Below, piece after piece: positions 36,270 through 44,889 of a stretch of 64,000 bases of DNA (position 1 is its first letter; every line of letters starts with the position of its first letter). The stretch is from Acidobacteriota bacterium. Lineage in GTDB: Bacteria > Acidobacteriota > Blastocatellia > Pyrinomonadales > Pyrinomonadaceae. The stretch covers positions 1-64,000 of the forward strand of contig JAOAPY010000025.1 of the NCBI GenBank assembly GCA_025463135.1, read 5' to 3'. Position numbers and translations under genes: made by a program. A model generated the notes under the pieces. That model was not told where the DNA came from. It did not search any database and saw only the letters and a list, made by a program, of their open reading frames with translations.

Positions 36270-36429
36270 GTGCTCTGTTTGACGTTGCAAATCCCACAGG
36301 TTAAGGTGAGAGTATGAGCGTAGGTTTACGCCTCAGTCCCCGTTGAGAGTCGATCGCCCGACCCAGACGTCAGTTTCCGCGAATCAACAATTAAGGAATT
36401 TCGCCCGCAGTGAGTAGAAGGATACAACT

Positions 36430-36798
36430 ATGATCAAAACACAGATACAAAAGCTAATCGCCATCGTGGCGGTTTCGTTTCTGGTAGCTTCAATGGCATC
36501 GGCACAAGGCAAGCAGGACTTTACCTTGCATAACAACACCGGTGTGGAGATTCATAAGCTTTTTATTTCGCCTCACGATGTCAACGAATGGGAGGAGGAT
36601 ATCCTCGGGAAAGATACGCTGGCTGACGGAGAGACTTTGGAAATCAACTTCAGTCGCAAGGAAACAGCTAAGCTCTGGGACCTGAAAATCGTGGACAAAG
36701 AAGGCACCAGCATCGAGTGGGAGAACCTGAACCTGCTTGAAATCTCGGAAGTTACTCTGCACTTCAAAGACGGCAAAGCGACCGCTGAAGTCAAATAG
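36430..36798 (+). CDS. Small secreted protein of unknown function
   Basis: The 122-residue protein has a signal peptide (LIAIVAVSFLVASMASAQG) and a compact beta-rich domain with TLHNNTGVEIHKLFISP and LWDLKIVDKEG. I recognise the pattern as a recurrent secreted family in several phyla but cannot assign a function. An AGAAGGA-like site lies upstream. It stands alone between repeats. Confidence 0.8.
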   Translation: MIKTQIQKLIAIVAVSFLVASMASAQGKQDFTLHNNTGVEIHKLFISPHDVNEWEEDILGKDTLADGETLEINFSRKETAKLWDLKIVDKEGTSIEWENLNLLEISEVTLHFKDGKATAEVK

Positions 36799-36910
36799 TT
36801 CAATCGGGTTCGTAACGGATGCCACGGCCTTGCCTGGTTGGAGTCGGGATTCGCCAGCCGGGTTGTCCCTCTGCGAGTGCAGATGAGGCTGGAGCTATTA
36901 CGGCGTTCGA

Positions 36911-36995
36911 TTTTCTTTGCGGGCTTTGCTCTTTTGCGGGAACGTTCTTCAGCCTCATGCCTGAAAGCGGTTCGCGCAAAGTCCGCAAAGACCAG
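36911..36995. repeat. Inverted STRR-like word repeat
   Basis: TTTCTTTGCGGGCTTTGC at 36912-36930 and CGCAAAGTCCGCAAAGACC at 36974-36992 are inverted word tracts. They sit in the 325-base gap before the DUF6986 gene, in which no convincing gene was seen. Confidence 0.65.
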
Positions 36996-37123
36996 ACCCA
37001 AACTCCAGCTTGCGAACCCAGGGTTGAACATCAAACGCCTGTAGCGTCGGCACTTCTCTTGACTTTCCATCGTCCTGTAATAAAGTCGCTCCATCACTAA
37101 CTGAAAATGAGGCGAGGTTAGTT

Positions 37124-38572
37124 ATGACAACATCTTTGTCCGACGAACTGGTGCGCAACCTGAGCGCTCAATTGCAGCAGGCCAACAACAACTTTGCCGC
37201 GAAGTACCCGGGTGAGACTGGCCGGCGCCAACCAGTGCACACGGTCTATGGCGGTGCTCATCTTTTCAAAGCGGATTCCGGGGCGCGCCTCGGCTCGTTA
37301 GCCATTCGCTCGCTGCAACAGTTCGCTCCGGACTTTCTTACCTTCGCCCAGGCGATTGGATTGGCGGGTGCTGGAGACTTGCCGCAAAGCTCAAGCGTGG
37401 GCGCCAACGACCTCAACGCCATACTCGAATCCAATCCTGATGCAGTGAAGGAAGTTGATCGGGCTGCCTGGATGGCCCACACAATCTATCGCCGCGTAAT
37501 GGAGAAGCTGAATCGCGAGCCGGTCGAAGACTTTCGCATTGATTATGAAGACGGCTACGGCAACCGGCCCGACGCTGAAGAAGATGGACACGCCGCACAG
37601 GGTGCGCTGGAGGTGGCCGCGGGCATGGAGCGAAACTCGCTGCCACCTTTTATTGGCATCCGGATCAAACCTTTCAACGAAGAGCTGCGGGCACGAAGCA
37701 TACGGACGCTGGATATCTTTGTCTCGACCCTGGTAGAAAAGACCGGCAAGCTTCCCGCAAATTTCGTCGTTACCTTGCCAAAAATTACGATCCCTCAACA
37801 GGTCGCGGTGCTTGCAGATCTATTTGATTCGATCGAGGAGAAAGCCGGACTACCGGCGGGCTCGCTAAAGATGGAGATGATGATCGAGACCACCCAATCG
37901 ATCATCAACGATCAGGGCCGGATCAACTTGCCGTTGTTGTTGGAAGCCGCGCGCGGCCGTTGCCTCGCCGCGCACTTTGGCACCTATGATTACACTGCCA
38001 GCTGTAGCATCACGGCCGCGCATCAGCACATGATGCATCCGGCGTGCGATTTCGCTAAGCACATGATGCAGGTATCACTGGCCGGCACAGGCATTTGGCT
38101 TTCCGACGGCGCCACCAACATCATGCCCGTCGCGCCGCACCGCGCGGCGGCGGGCGGCCCAACGCTCACCGCGGCGCAAAACGCAGAGAACCAAACGGTG
38201 GTCCATCGCGCCTGGAAACTGCATTACGATCATGTCCAACACTCGCTTACGAATGCTTTCTACCAGGGCTGGGATCTGCATCCGGCACAATTGCCGACAC
38301 GCTATGCGGCTGTTTACGCATTCTTTCTGGAGAGTCTGGATGCGGCTTCCGAACGACTGCGCAACTTTGTGGAAAAGGCAGCCAAGGCGACATTAGTGGG
38401 CGATGTTTTCGATGACGCGGCGACGGGACAGGGGTTGTTGAACTATTTCCTGCGCGCGCTGAACTCCGGCGCGATCTCCGAAGACGAGGCTTTGAAGTTT
38501 TCTGGTTTGACTCGCGATGAGCTGCGCACCGGATCCTTCGTCAAGATTTTGAAGAACCGACCGCAATTGTGA
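37124..38572 (+). CDS. DUF6986 / aldolase-citrate lyase-like protein
   Basis: The 482-residue protein belongs to the citrate-lyase-beta/HpcH aldolase superfamily. FIGIRIKPFNEE, SLKMEMMIETTQSI and AAHFGTYDYTASCSI correspond to the PEP/pyruvate and metal-binding core. It matches the DUF6986 group. In actinobacteria this type of protein is often near ureide-degradation and malate synthase genes, and here it lies close to a purine-catabolism block. I infer a role at the glyoxylate end of that pathway, without direct proof. The ATG has a GAGGCGAGG tract upstream. Confidence 0.8.
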   Translation: MTTSLSDELVRNLSAQLQQANNNFAAKYPGETGRRQPVHTVYGGAHLFKADSGARLGSLAIRSLQQFAPDFLTFAQAIGLAGAGDLPQSSSVGANDLNAILESNPDAVKEVDRAAWMAHTIYRRVMEKLNREPVEDFRIDYEDGYGNRPDAEEDGHAAQGALEVAAGMERNSLPPFIGIRIKPFNEELRARSIRTLDIFVSTLVEKTGKLPANFVVTLPKITIPQQVAVLADLFDSIEEKAGLPAGSLKMEMMIETTQSIINDQGRINLPLLLEAARGRCLAAHFGTYDYTASCSITAAHQHMMHPACDFAKHMMQVSLAGTGIWLSDGATNIMPVAPHRAAAGGPTLTAAQNAENQTVVHRAWKLHYDHVQHSLTNAFYQGWDLHPAQLPTRYAAVYAFFLESLDAASERLRNFVEKAAKATLVGDVFDDAATGQGLLNYFLRALNSGAISEDEALKFSGLTRDELRTGSFVKILKNRPQL

Positions 38573-38577
38573 GACGG

Positions 38578-38642
38578 ATGTTTAGGAAAGCGGACTTGTC
38601 CGCCTCGCGCTGCGGAGGCACAAGTGCCCGAGCCAAACGGCT
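38578..38642. repeat. TTTAGGAA-GCGGACTTGTCCGC repeat, copy 1
   Basis: The segment carries GCGGACTTGTCCGC near its start and GCACAAGTGC and AAACGGC near its end, the same order as at 50135-50231. It directly follows the DUF6986 stop. Confidence 0.65.
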
Positions 38643-38746
38643 CGAGAGTGGGTTTGGTTCGTACGGCGCAATGCTGCTTTCGATCGTTGGTTTGCGCATT
38701 CTGTAAGGTGTAAGATAACCGCAGTTCACCACCACGGAGATCTCTG

Positions 38747-39307
38747 ATGGCCGCCCGAATCGAACCATTAATGACTGTCGAAGACCTCGAGGCAATGCCC
38801 GAGGACGGCAATCGTTATGAAGTCATCGAAGGAGAACTTTTCGTGTCGCGTGCACCTGGTTTGCCACATCAACTTCTCTCGGGGAACATTTATTATAACT
38901 TTCGGAAATATCTCGATGATCATCCTATTGGGCTGATCATAGCGACCCCTGGCCTGGTGTTCGATCAATTTAGTGGGGTCATTCCGGATCTGGTCTTCTT
39001 TACTCACGCACGCGGAACGGAAATTATCGCAAACGATCGCCTGGTTGCCGCACCTGATATTGCGATTGAGATACTTTCCCGTGGCGGTGAGAATATTGCG
39101 CGTGATCGCGTGGCTAAACGACAGTTGTACGCCAAGCATGGCGTCAAAGAATACTGGATCGTCGATGGCGCAAATCGCGCAATTGAAATCCATCACCTGG
39201 GCGCAAAAGGCCTCGAGTTAACAGCAGTACTAAACGTTGGTGACGAAATTACTTCCCCTCTGCTCCCCGGCTTTACCTGTCCAGTCGTTAACATATTTGA
39301 GCAGTAG
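38747..39307 (+). CDS. Uma2 family endonuclease-like protein
   Basis: The 186-residue protein is a DUF820/Uma2 member, a PD-(D/E)XK nuclease-fold family. The conserved RYEVIEGELFVS start, IPDLVFFTH, APDIAIEILSRG and YAKHGVKEYWIVD segments are all present. Family members are abundant in cyanobacteria and acidobacteria; the biological role is unclear. The ATG follows CGGAGATCT. It is one of several accessory genes interleaved with the purine genes. Confidence 0.88.
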   Translation: MAARIEPLMTVEDLEAMPEDGNRYEVIEGELFVSRAPGLPHQLLSGNIYYNFRKYLDDHPIGLIIATPGLVFDQFSGVIPDLVFFTHARGTEIIANDRLVAAPDIAIEILSRGGENIARDRVAKRQLYAKHGVKEYWIVDGANRAIEIHHLGAKGLELTAVLNVGDEITSPLLPGFTCPVVNIFEQ

Positions 39308-39349
39308 CGTGCTCAATCTTGAGCACGTCATAAATCGAAAAGAAAGAGA

Positions 39350-41041
39350 ATGTCGATGAACCCATGGAAGAAGATTGCTTGTCTGACCCTGATTACAGCT
39401 TTCGCAACCGCGGTACCACTTGCTCAAAAGAGGAGAGGCAGGCGAAGCATGACTGCTTCTGATTCCGCCCTGACCGCGAAAATCCGGCGCTTTGCGCCCA
39501 CAGTGCTCACCGCCGATACGTCGCGTTTGTCTCCCAATGATCGCAAGGCGCTGCAGAAGATCATTGCCGCCGCAAAGTTGATCGACCCGCTCTATCTGCG
39601 TCAGGTTTGGAGCGGCAACGAAGAGCTCCAGAAAAAACTTCAGGGTGATCGAAGCGCGCTCGGCCGCGAACGACTGCACTATTTCATGATTAACAAGGGA
39701 CCGTGGTCGCAACTCGACAACAATGGACCATTCATCGAGGGTGTACCGCCAAAACCAGCGCAGGCGAACTTCTATCCCGACGACATTAGCAGGGAAGAAT
39801 TCAATACCTGGCTGGGCACTTTATCCGCGGACGAAAAGGAAAAAGCCATCGGATATTTTTACGCCATCCGGCGCGATGGCGGTGGGAAATTGAAAGCGGC
39901 GCCTTACAGCGAGGAGTATCGCGCGTTTCTTGACCCGGCAGCCGGGCTTTTGCGCGAGGCTGCGCAGCTGACTACAAATGCCTCGCTGAAAAACTTTCTG
40001 AACAAACGGGCCAAAGCATTTACCTCTAATGATTACTACGATAGCGACGTGGCCTGGATGGATCTCGATGCTCCCATCGAAGTCACCATTGGACCATACG
40101 AAACTTATGAAGACGAATTGTTCGGATACAAAGCCGCGTTCGAAGCGTACGTGACGCTACGTGATGAAGCCGAAAGCAACAAACTCAAAAGGTTCAGCAA
40201 GTACCTCCAGGAACTGGAAGATCATTTACCCATGGACGCGAAGTATCGCAATCCGAAACTCGGCGCTGCTTCGCCGATTCGCGTCGTCAATGAAGTCTTC
40301 AGCGCCGGTGAAGGAAACACCGGCGTGCAAACAGCGGCGTTCAATTTGCCGAACGACGAGCGTGTGGTCAAGGAAAAGGGCTCGAAGCGGACCATGCTCA
40401 AAAACGTGCAGGACGCCAAGTTCAACAAGACCTTGATTCCCATTTCCCGTGTAGTGCTGAGTCCGGCCCAACAAAACCTTTTGGCCTTTGACGCGTTTTT
40501 CACACACATCCTGACGCATGAACTGATGCATGGCCTGGGACCGCACAACATCAGAGTCGATGGTCAGGACACAACGGTGCGCAAGCAACTGAAGGAACTC
40601 TATTCAGCGCTGGAAGAAGCAAAGGCTGACATCACCGGATTGTGGGCGCTGCAGTATTTGATCGATAAGTGCGTGGTCGAAAAACAGATGGAGCGCACCC
40701 TTTACACGACTTATCTCGCCAGCGCTTTTCGCTCAGTACGTTTTGGCATCAGCGAAGCACATGGGCGAGGCGTGGCCATGCAGTTCAACTACTTGACGGA
40801 CGAAGGCGCCATCAAAGTCGATGAAAGCACGGGCACCTTCAGCGTCGATCACACGAAAGTGAAAGAGGCTGTGCGCAAACTCACGCATGAGATCCTGACG
40901 ATTGAAGCTGAAGGTTCTTATGAGAAGGCCAAAGCGATCCTGGAAAAGTATGGCGTGATCAGAGCGCCGATGCAGAACGCTTTGGATCGTTTGAAGGACG
41001 TGCCCGTGGATATTGAGCCGGTGTTCCCACTGGCGAAGTAG
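39350..41041 (+). CDS. Secreted M49-like (dipeptidyl peptidase III-type) metallopeptidase
   Basis: The 563-residue protein has an N-terminal hydrophobic export signal (IACLTLITAFATAVPLA). Its metal site is THELMHGLG with His390 and His394, and EEAKAD (residues 422-427) follows. True DPP III enzymes have HEXXGH and EECRAE, whereas here the histidines are spaced as HEXXH. The rest (LSPAQQNLLAFDAFF, AKADITGLWALQYL) fits the M49-related bacterial group. It likely cleaves peptides outside the cytoplasm. It is flanked by Uma2 and a divergent nuclease-like gene rather than by peptide-uptake genes. Confidence 0.82.
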   Translation: MSMNPWKKIACLTLITAFATAVPLAQKRRGRRSMTASDSALTAKIRRFAPTVLTADTSRLSPNDRKALQKIIAAAKLIDPLYLRQVWSGNEELQKKLQGDRSALGRERLHYFMINKGPWSQLDNNGPFIEGVPPKPAQANFYPDDISREEFNTWLGTLSADEKEKAIGYFYAIRRDGGGKLKAAPYSEEYRAFLDPAAGLLREAAQLTTNASLKNFLNKRAKAFTSNDYYDSDVAWMDLDAPIEVTIGPYETYEDELFGYKAAFEAYVTLRDEAESNKLKRFSKYLQELEDHLPMDAKYRNPKLGAASPIRVVNEVFSAGEGNTGVQTAAFNLPNDERVVKEKGSKRTMLKNVQDAKFNKTLIPISRVVLSPAQQNLLAFDAFFTHILTHELMHGLGPHNIRVDGQDTTVRKQLKELYSALEEAKADITGLWALQYLIDKCVVEKQMERTLYTTYLASAFRSVRFGISEAHGRGVAMQFNYLTDEGAIKVDESTGTFSVDHTKVKEAVRKLTHEILTIEAEGSYEKAKAILEKYGVIRAPMQNALDRLKDVPVDIEPVFPLAK

Positions 41042-41149
41042 CCCAATATTAGGGAAATCGCCACCAGACAATACGTATTCATGGGGGTATTTTCTTCCTG
41101 TTGAGTCTAAAGGACTTATCGCTCCGCTTCTGTGAATGGATTTCAATAT

Positions 41150-41956
41150 TCACAAACTTTGATGCCACCGCAGAAACCTCCCCATCGTTCCGGTGCTCAG
41201 ACTTCGAGGGGAGTCGACTGGCAGTCCAAGCTCACTCTGCACCGTCCTCGCAAGTTGGCGATGAGCCCAAGGATATAGTTGGTATTTGAATATCAATGCA
41301 AATCCCCCAGCATTTATCAGATCGTTAATCCAAGACTTAGGTAGCATTCTCGCCGCGATAACTGGCCGAATACCTAGGTGGAGGCAAAGCCTAATCTTCG
41401 TACTGAACTCTATTGGATCCATATAACCAAGAGTATTCTTAACTTCTATGCCATAAGCTCGCCCGTCCCGTTCAAATACAAAGTCAAGGTCATGATCCGT
41501 TTCAGTCCAGACTCGCCCGCCATAGCTTCTGGCCTCGCGTCCTTTCATTACAAACTCCAAGCGGGCGAAGCCCTCAAGAATCAACGCTTCACCTTGTAGC
41601 CCAAGCGCTCCTCCAATATTCGGATCCGAGTATTCATTCACCAACTCCACAACTCTCGCTGCCTCGCGTTTGTAGTATCGATATCCCCTATGCCACAAAA
41701 GCTTAACCGTTCCACCGCTACTCAATTTTCGACTCTCCGTTAGAATGGTTCCCTCAGCCACGAGATCCCTAACCGCTCGATTTGTTATCCAATGAAAAAA
41801 CCGATCTTCATTTTGAACCTCCAACTGTCTTGAAAAATATACGCTCTGGGAATTTCTTTCGAAAAATGTCCGGAAGAACTCGCGGGCAGAAGCTTCTACT
41901 GGATCGTCAGACTCAGCAGTGAAGCCTTCTTCTTGCCAGCTCAGATCTTCGAACAT
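41150..41956 (-). CDS. PD-(D/E)XK nuclease-like protein of unknown role
   Basis: The 268-residue protein has a likely PD-(D/E)XK core: DHDLDFVFERDGRAYGIEVKNTLG, preceded by an N-terminal winged-helix-like region (WITNRAVRDLVAEGTI). The exact family is not recognised. The DNA is more AT-rich than the adjacent purine genes. The gene begins 13 bases after puuD ends, so it appears to be inserted behind the purine unit. A DNA-cleaving or defence role is possible. Confidence 0.72.
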   Translation of the reverse strand: MFEDLSWQEEGFTAESDDPVEASAREFFRTFFERNSQSVYFSRQLEVQNEDRFFHWITNRAVRDLVAEGTILTESRKLSSGGTVKLLWHRGYRYYKREAARVVELVNEYSDPNIGGALGLQGEALILEGFARLEFVMKGREARSYGGRVWTETDHDLDFVFERDGRAYGIEVKNTLGYMDPIEFSTKIRLCLHLGIRPVIAARMLPKSWINDLINAGGFALIFKYQLYPWAHRQLARTVQSELGLPVDSPRSLSTGTMGRFLRWHQSL

Positions 41957-41969
41957 CCCTATTATGTGA

Positions 41970-42794
41970 TTATGCCCTTCGAATAAACTTCGCCGCGATC
42001 CAGCCGGCCAGGATCAGAATCGACAGCACCGCCCAGTTGTAGCGCTCGCCGTAACTGACGCCGGGAAAGTGGCTGCTGATCATGATGAAGACGACCGGCA
42101 CAGCCAAGAACGTATTTTGCTTGGAACGAAACTTTGCCTGCGCGGCAAGCGATTCGTCCGGCTTTCGTCCTTCCTTAATCGCCGCGATCATTTTCTTTTG
42201 CGCCGGCAGGATACGCATCCAGACGTTCGCTGCCATGATCGTGCCGAACATCGCACCCACGTGGATATAGGCGGCGCGCCCGCTTAGCACCCGGGTCAAA
42301 CCATAGGTAGTGCCGACAATCAGAAGATATGCGACCACCGCGAATGCCTTTTCATTCTTCCCGAGCGGCGACAGCATCAGCAGATCGTAGACCACCCAGC
42401 CAAGGACCAGCACGCCCACACCCACGCCGATCGCCTGCAGCAGACTAATGTCAGCGACGTCCGTATCGATCATCACACTGCCGCCGATGTAGTAAACAAC
42501 CACCAGCAACAGCATGCCGCTGAGCCAGGTCATCCCCGCTTCCCAACGAAACCAATGCAGCTTGCGCGACAGTTCGTCGGGAACTTTTCGCTTCTCGACA
42601 ACATAAAACCCACCGCTATGGACCATCCAAATCTGGGCCGGCGATCCGGTGGCGGCGGCGGCCTTCTCTTCCTCGGTCAAGCGCGCATCGAGCCAGGTGA
42701 AGTAATAGGTGGTGCCGACCCACATGATGCCGGCAAAGACATGCACCCAGCGGAAGATTAAGTTTAGCCACTCGCTAACGGTTGGATTGATCAT
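41970..42794 (-). CDS. puuD: PuuD-like membrane urate hydroxylase, lacking a cytochrome c domain
   Basis: The 274-residue membrane protein has about eight hydrophobic segments and several in-membrane histidines (FRWVHVFAGIMWVG, MVHSGGFY, YIHVGAMFGTIM, ISSHFPG). It matches the membrane part of PuuD/DUF989, which oxidises urate to 5-hydroxyisourate and passes electrons to the respiratory chain. The usual C-terminal cytochrome c domain is missing: no CxxCH is present. The position next to uraH and uraD strongly supports the assignment. A separate electron acceptor must be supplied from elsewhere, or the protein works differently. Confidence 0.85.
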   Translation of the reverse strand: MINPTVSEWLNLIFRWVHVFAGIMWVGTTYYFTWLDARLTEEEKAAAATGSPAQIWMVHSGGFYVVEKRKVPDELSRKLHWFRWEAGMTWLSGMLLLVVVYYIGGSVMIDTDVADISLLQAIGVGVGVLVLGWVVYDLLMLSPLGKNEKAFAVVAYLLIVGTTYGLTRVLSGRAAYIHVGAMFGTIMAANVWMRILPAQKKMIAAIKEGRKPDESLAAQAKFRSKQNTFLAVPVVFIMISSHFPGVSYGERYNWAVLSILILAGWIAAKFIRRA

Positions 42795-42800
42795 TGTCTT

Positions 42801-42892
42801 GTCAGAACCACCTGCGGTAGCGGGTGGGATTGTTTCTTTGAGAGTTCGTGCACTCTACATCCTGCCCACCCGCTACCGCAGGTGGTTCTGAC
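42801..42892. repeat. Perfect 28-bp inverted-repeat element between puuD and uraH
   Basis: The arms 42801-42828 and 42865-42892 are exact inverted copies (GTCAGAACCACCTGCGG...) around 36 bases. The element begins 6 bases before the puuD start codon (minus strand) and ends 2 bases from the uraH stop. It matches 26926-27021 and part of 1-42. Confidence 0.9.
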
Positions 42893-42894
42893 TT

Positions 42895-43239
42895 CTAACT
42901 GCCGCGATAGGTTGAAAACCCGTAGGGGTTCAGCAAAAGCGGCACATGATAATGCTGCGTCGCATCTTCGATTCTAAAAGCAATTGTCACTTGCGGGTAA
43001 AAGCATTCAATATCCAATCCCTGATAATAGGCTTCGGTGTCAAACACCAATCGATAAACGCCCGGCCCCAAGTTGTCTTCCACCAGAAAGAAAGGCTTTA
43101 CGCGCCCGTCTTCATCAGTCCAGGCGTGCGCCAGCTGCATCCAGCTCTCATCGGGGTTTTGAAATTCCAGCGCGACCGCCACAGCACTCGCCGGCCGACC
43201 GCGTGATGTGTCCAAAACGTGCGTGGAAATGGTGCTCAT
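42895..43239 (-). CDS. uraH: 5-hydroxyisourate hydrolase
   Basis: The 114-residue transthyretin-like enzyme has the diagnostic STHVLDTSRGRPA start, a central RLVFDTEAYY and the C-terminal YRGS tetrapeptide. It hydrolyses 5-hydroxyisourate to OHCU. It lies between uraD and puuD on the minus strand, in the order of the pathway. A word repeat lies upstream. Confidence 0.95.
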   Translation of the reverse strand: MSTISTHVLDTSRGRPASAVAVALEFQNPDESWMQLAHAWTDEDGRVKPFFLVEDNLGPGVYRLVFDTEAYYQGLDIECFYPQVTIAFRIEDATQHYHVPLLLNPYGFSTYRGS

Positions 43240-43240
43240 A

Positions 43241-43338
43241 AGTTAGGCCTTTGGTCTTTGATTGAATGCCCGTTGGGTCCACCGAGAAACTGGTGTAAGA
43301 AAAAATCCAAAGACCTAAGATCCGAGACCCAAGACCAT
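43241..43338. repeat. Inverted STRR-like word repeat between uraD and uraH
   Basis: GGCCTTTGGTCTTTGATT at 43246-43263 returns inverted as ATCCAAAGACCTAAGATCC at 43305-43323. On the minus strand the repeat encodes the last residues (VLGLGS) and the stop of uraD. Confidence 0.75.
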
Positions 43339-43833
43339 CTTCCTCAATCTTAATTCCGTAATCTTTCGTTGTTCTTCTGCGGCTGTGTGCAACTCTGTTT
43401 CCGGTTCATTGCGCAATCGTTCGCGCAGAGTGGCCAGCATCTCGTTCGCGGTCTTGCCGCTGGCGCAAACGATAAAAATGAACTCGAATCTCTGCTCGTA
43501 CTCGCGGTTGCCCTCCGCCAACTCTCGCATGGTCTGTAATGCCGAGTCACGAGTTCCGGCTTGCTCTAGTTCCGACCACGCACGCGCCGTCGCCGATTGA
43601 GTTTGCTCAGCCTTCTTTTCGCCGATCTTTGGATGGCTGCGAAAAGCCTCCAACCAATCCGCCGCCGCCAGGGAATTCCAGTTCTGGTCGGCTTTGTTGA
43701 GCAGATCCGGAAGGTCGACAAAAGGCCGCTGCTCTACCATGCGCCGCGCCCAATTTGTCGAGCCGCAGCATTTCAGGAATTCCAATTCCGCTGCAGGCGG
43801 CGGCAGGCCGTTCAACCGGTCAAGAGCATTCAT
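43315..43833 (-). CDS. uraD: OHCU decarboxylase
   Basis: The 172-residue enzyme decarboxylates 2-oxo-4-hydroxy-4-carboxy-5-ureidoimidazoline to S-allantoin. It has the family core FLKCCGSTNWARRM, WLEAFRSHPKIGEKK and YEQRFEFIFIVCASGK. Its start overlaps the end of alc by four bases, so the two are translationally coupled. The C-terminal VLGLGS and stop codon lie in the word repeat, so the native end was probably changed by it. Confidence 0.93.
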   Translation of the reverse strand: MNALDRLNGLPPPAAELEFLKCCGSTNWARRMVEQRPFVDLPDLLNKADQNWNSLAAADWLEAFRSHPKIGEKKAEQTQSATARAWSELEQAGTRDSALQTMRELAEGNREYEQRFEFIFIVCASGKTANEMLATLRERLRNEPETELHTAAEEQRKITELRLRKMVLGLGS

Positions 43834-44831
43834 GCCGCGCCATTCCGCGATTGATCCACCAGCGTTCCGTAGAGTCGCAAGCGGCTGACGCCGCCATCGG
43901 GAAAGATGCTAAACCGCACATGCGAAGCCGGACCCACATCGCTGAGCTCGGCCGCGAAGAAGTGCCGCGTGTGCGCCTGCAGTCTTGTCTGGGCCAGCAC
44001 CGAGTGCCAGCCGAATTCCGGATCATTTGCCGCCGCGCCGCTGCTCTCGAGCGAACAGCTGTCGGGGAAATTACCCTTAAACCAGGCAGTATCAACTTCC
44101 ACGCGTTTTATATTACCAACGGCCCCCAGCTTGATGATCACCCAATCATAGCCAGGTCCACGCCTCCGTTTCGTTTCCCAGCCATCGCTCATGTTCAGGG
44201 CCCGTCCCGGCATAATCAAATTGTGACGATGACCAAAGAACATGTCGCTGCACGACAACACCAGGCCGCCATTCTCGACTGCGGCTAGATCCACCTGGCC
44301 ACCATTGCGTCTAATCTCGTCCCAGTCGGGAACCACTTCGCCATAAACGCGCAGGCGCGCCACGCCGCCATCCGGATAGATCTTGAAACGCAGATGAGTA
44401 AAGCGCCGATCATTATTCACGGCAAAGGGATTCAGTGAATCACCCTTGAGCTGCGACAGCGGCAAAATCTCGGTCCACTCCGTCGCACCACTACTCAGCT
44501 CGACAACATCCGGCAGGCCGGCGACGGCGCAAGCTTCCAGGGAACACTGTTCCGGATAGTTGCCTCTGAAAAAACTGGTGTCGACCACGATGCCGCGAAT
44601 GATGCCGGGTAAACCCAGTCGCAGAATGCACCAATCGAATCCGGGCGTGCGGCGGCGGCGACTCTCCCAACCATCCATCCACTTTCCCAGATCGGTGTAT
44701 TTCCCTTCGATAAAAATCGGTTGAGACGGCTTGAGTAAATTTTCTTTAGGGGCAAAGAACTCATCGTTAGCAACGAGCACGGCGCCGCCGAGTCGCTCTG
44801 AAGCCAGATCGATTAGGTCCGTAAAATCCAC
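43830..44831 (-). CDS. alc: Allantoicase
   Basis: The 333-residue enzyme hydrolyses allantoate to ureidoglycolate and urea. It consists of two similar galactose-binding-like domains: KWMDGWESRRRR and GYDWVIIKLG-type segments occur in both halves. FFAPKENLL and FFGHRHNLIMPG mark the metal-binding loops. It is coupled to uraD. A 187-base palindromic element separates it from allB. Confidence 0.93.
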   Translation of the reverse strand: MDFTDLIDLASERLGGAVLVANDEFFAPKENLLKPSQPIFIEGKYTDLGKWMDGWESRRRRTPGFDWCILRLGLPGIIRGIVVDTSFFRGNYPEQCSLEACAVAGLPDVVELSSGATEWTEILPLSQLKGDSLNPFAVNNDRRFTHLRFKIYPDGGVARLRVYGEVVPDWDEIRRNGGQVDLAAVENGGLVLSCSDMFFGHRHNLIMPGRALNMSDGWETKRRRGPGYDWVIIKLGAVGNIKRVEVDTAWFKGNFPDSCSLESSGAAANDPEFGWHSVLAQTRLQAHTRHFFAAELSDVGPASHVRFSIFPDGGVSRLRLYGTLVDQSRNGAA

Positions 44832-44889
44832 TATTCCCTCTCTACCTCTCTTGTAGGAACAGCGCTACCGCCCGCTGTTGAAACGCATC

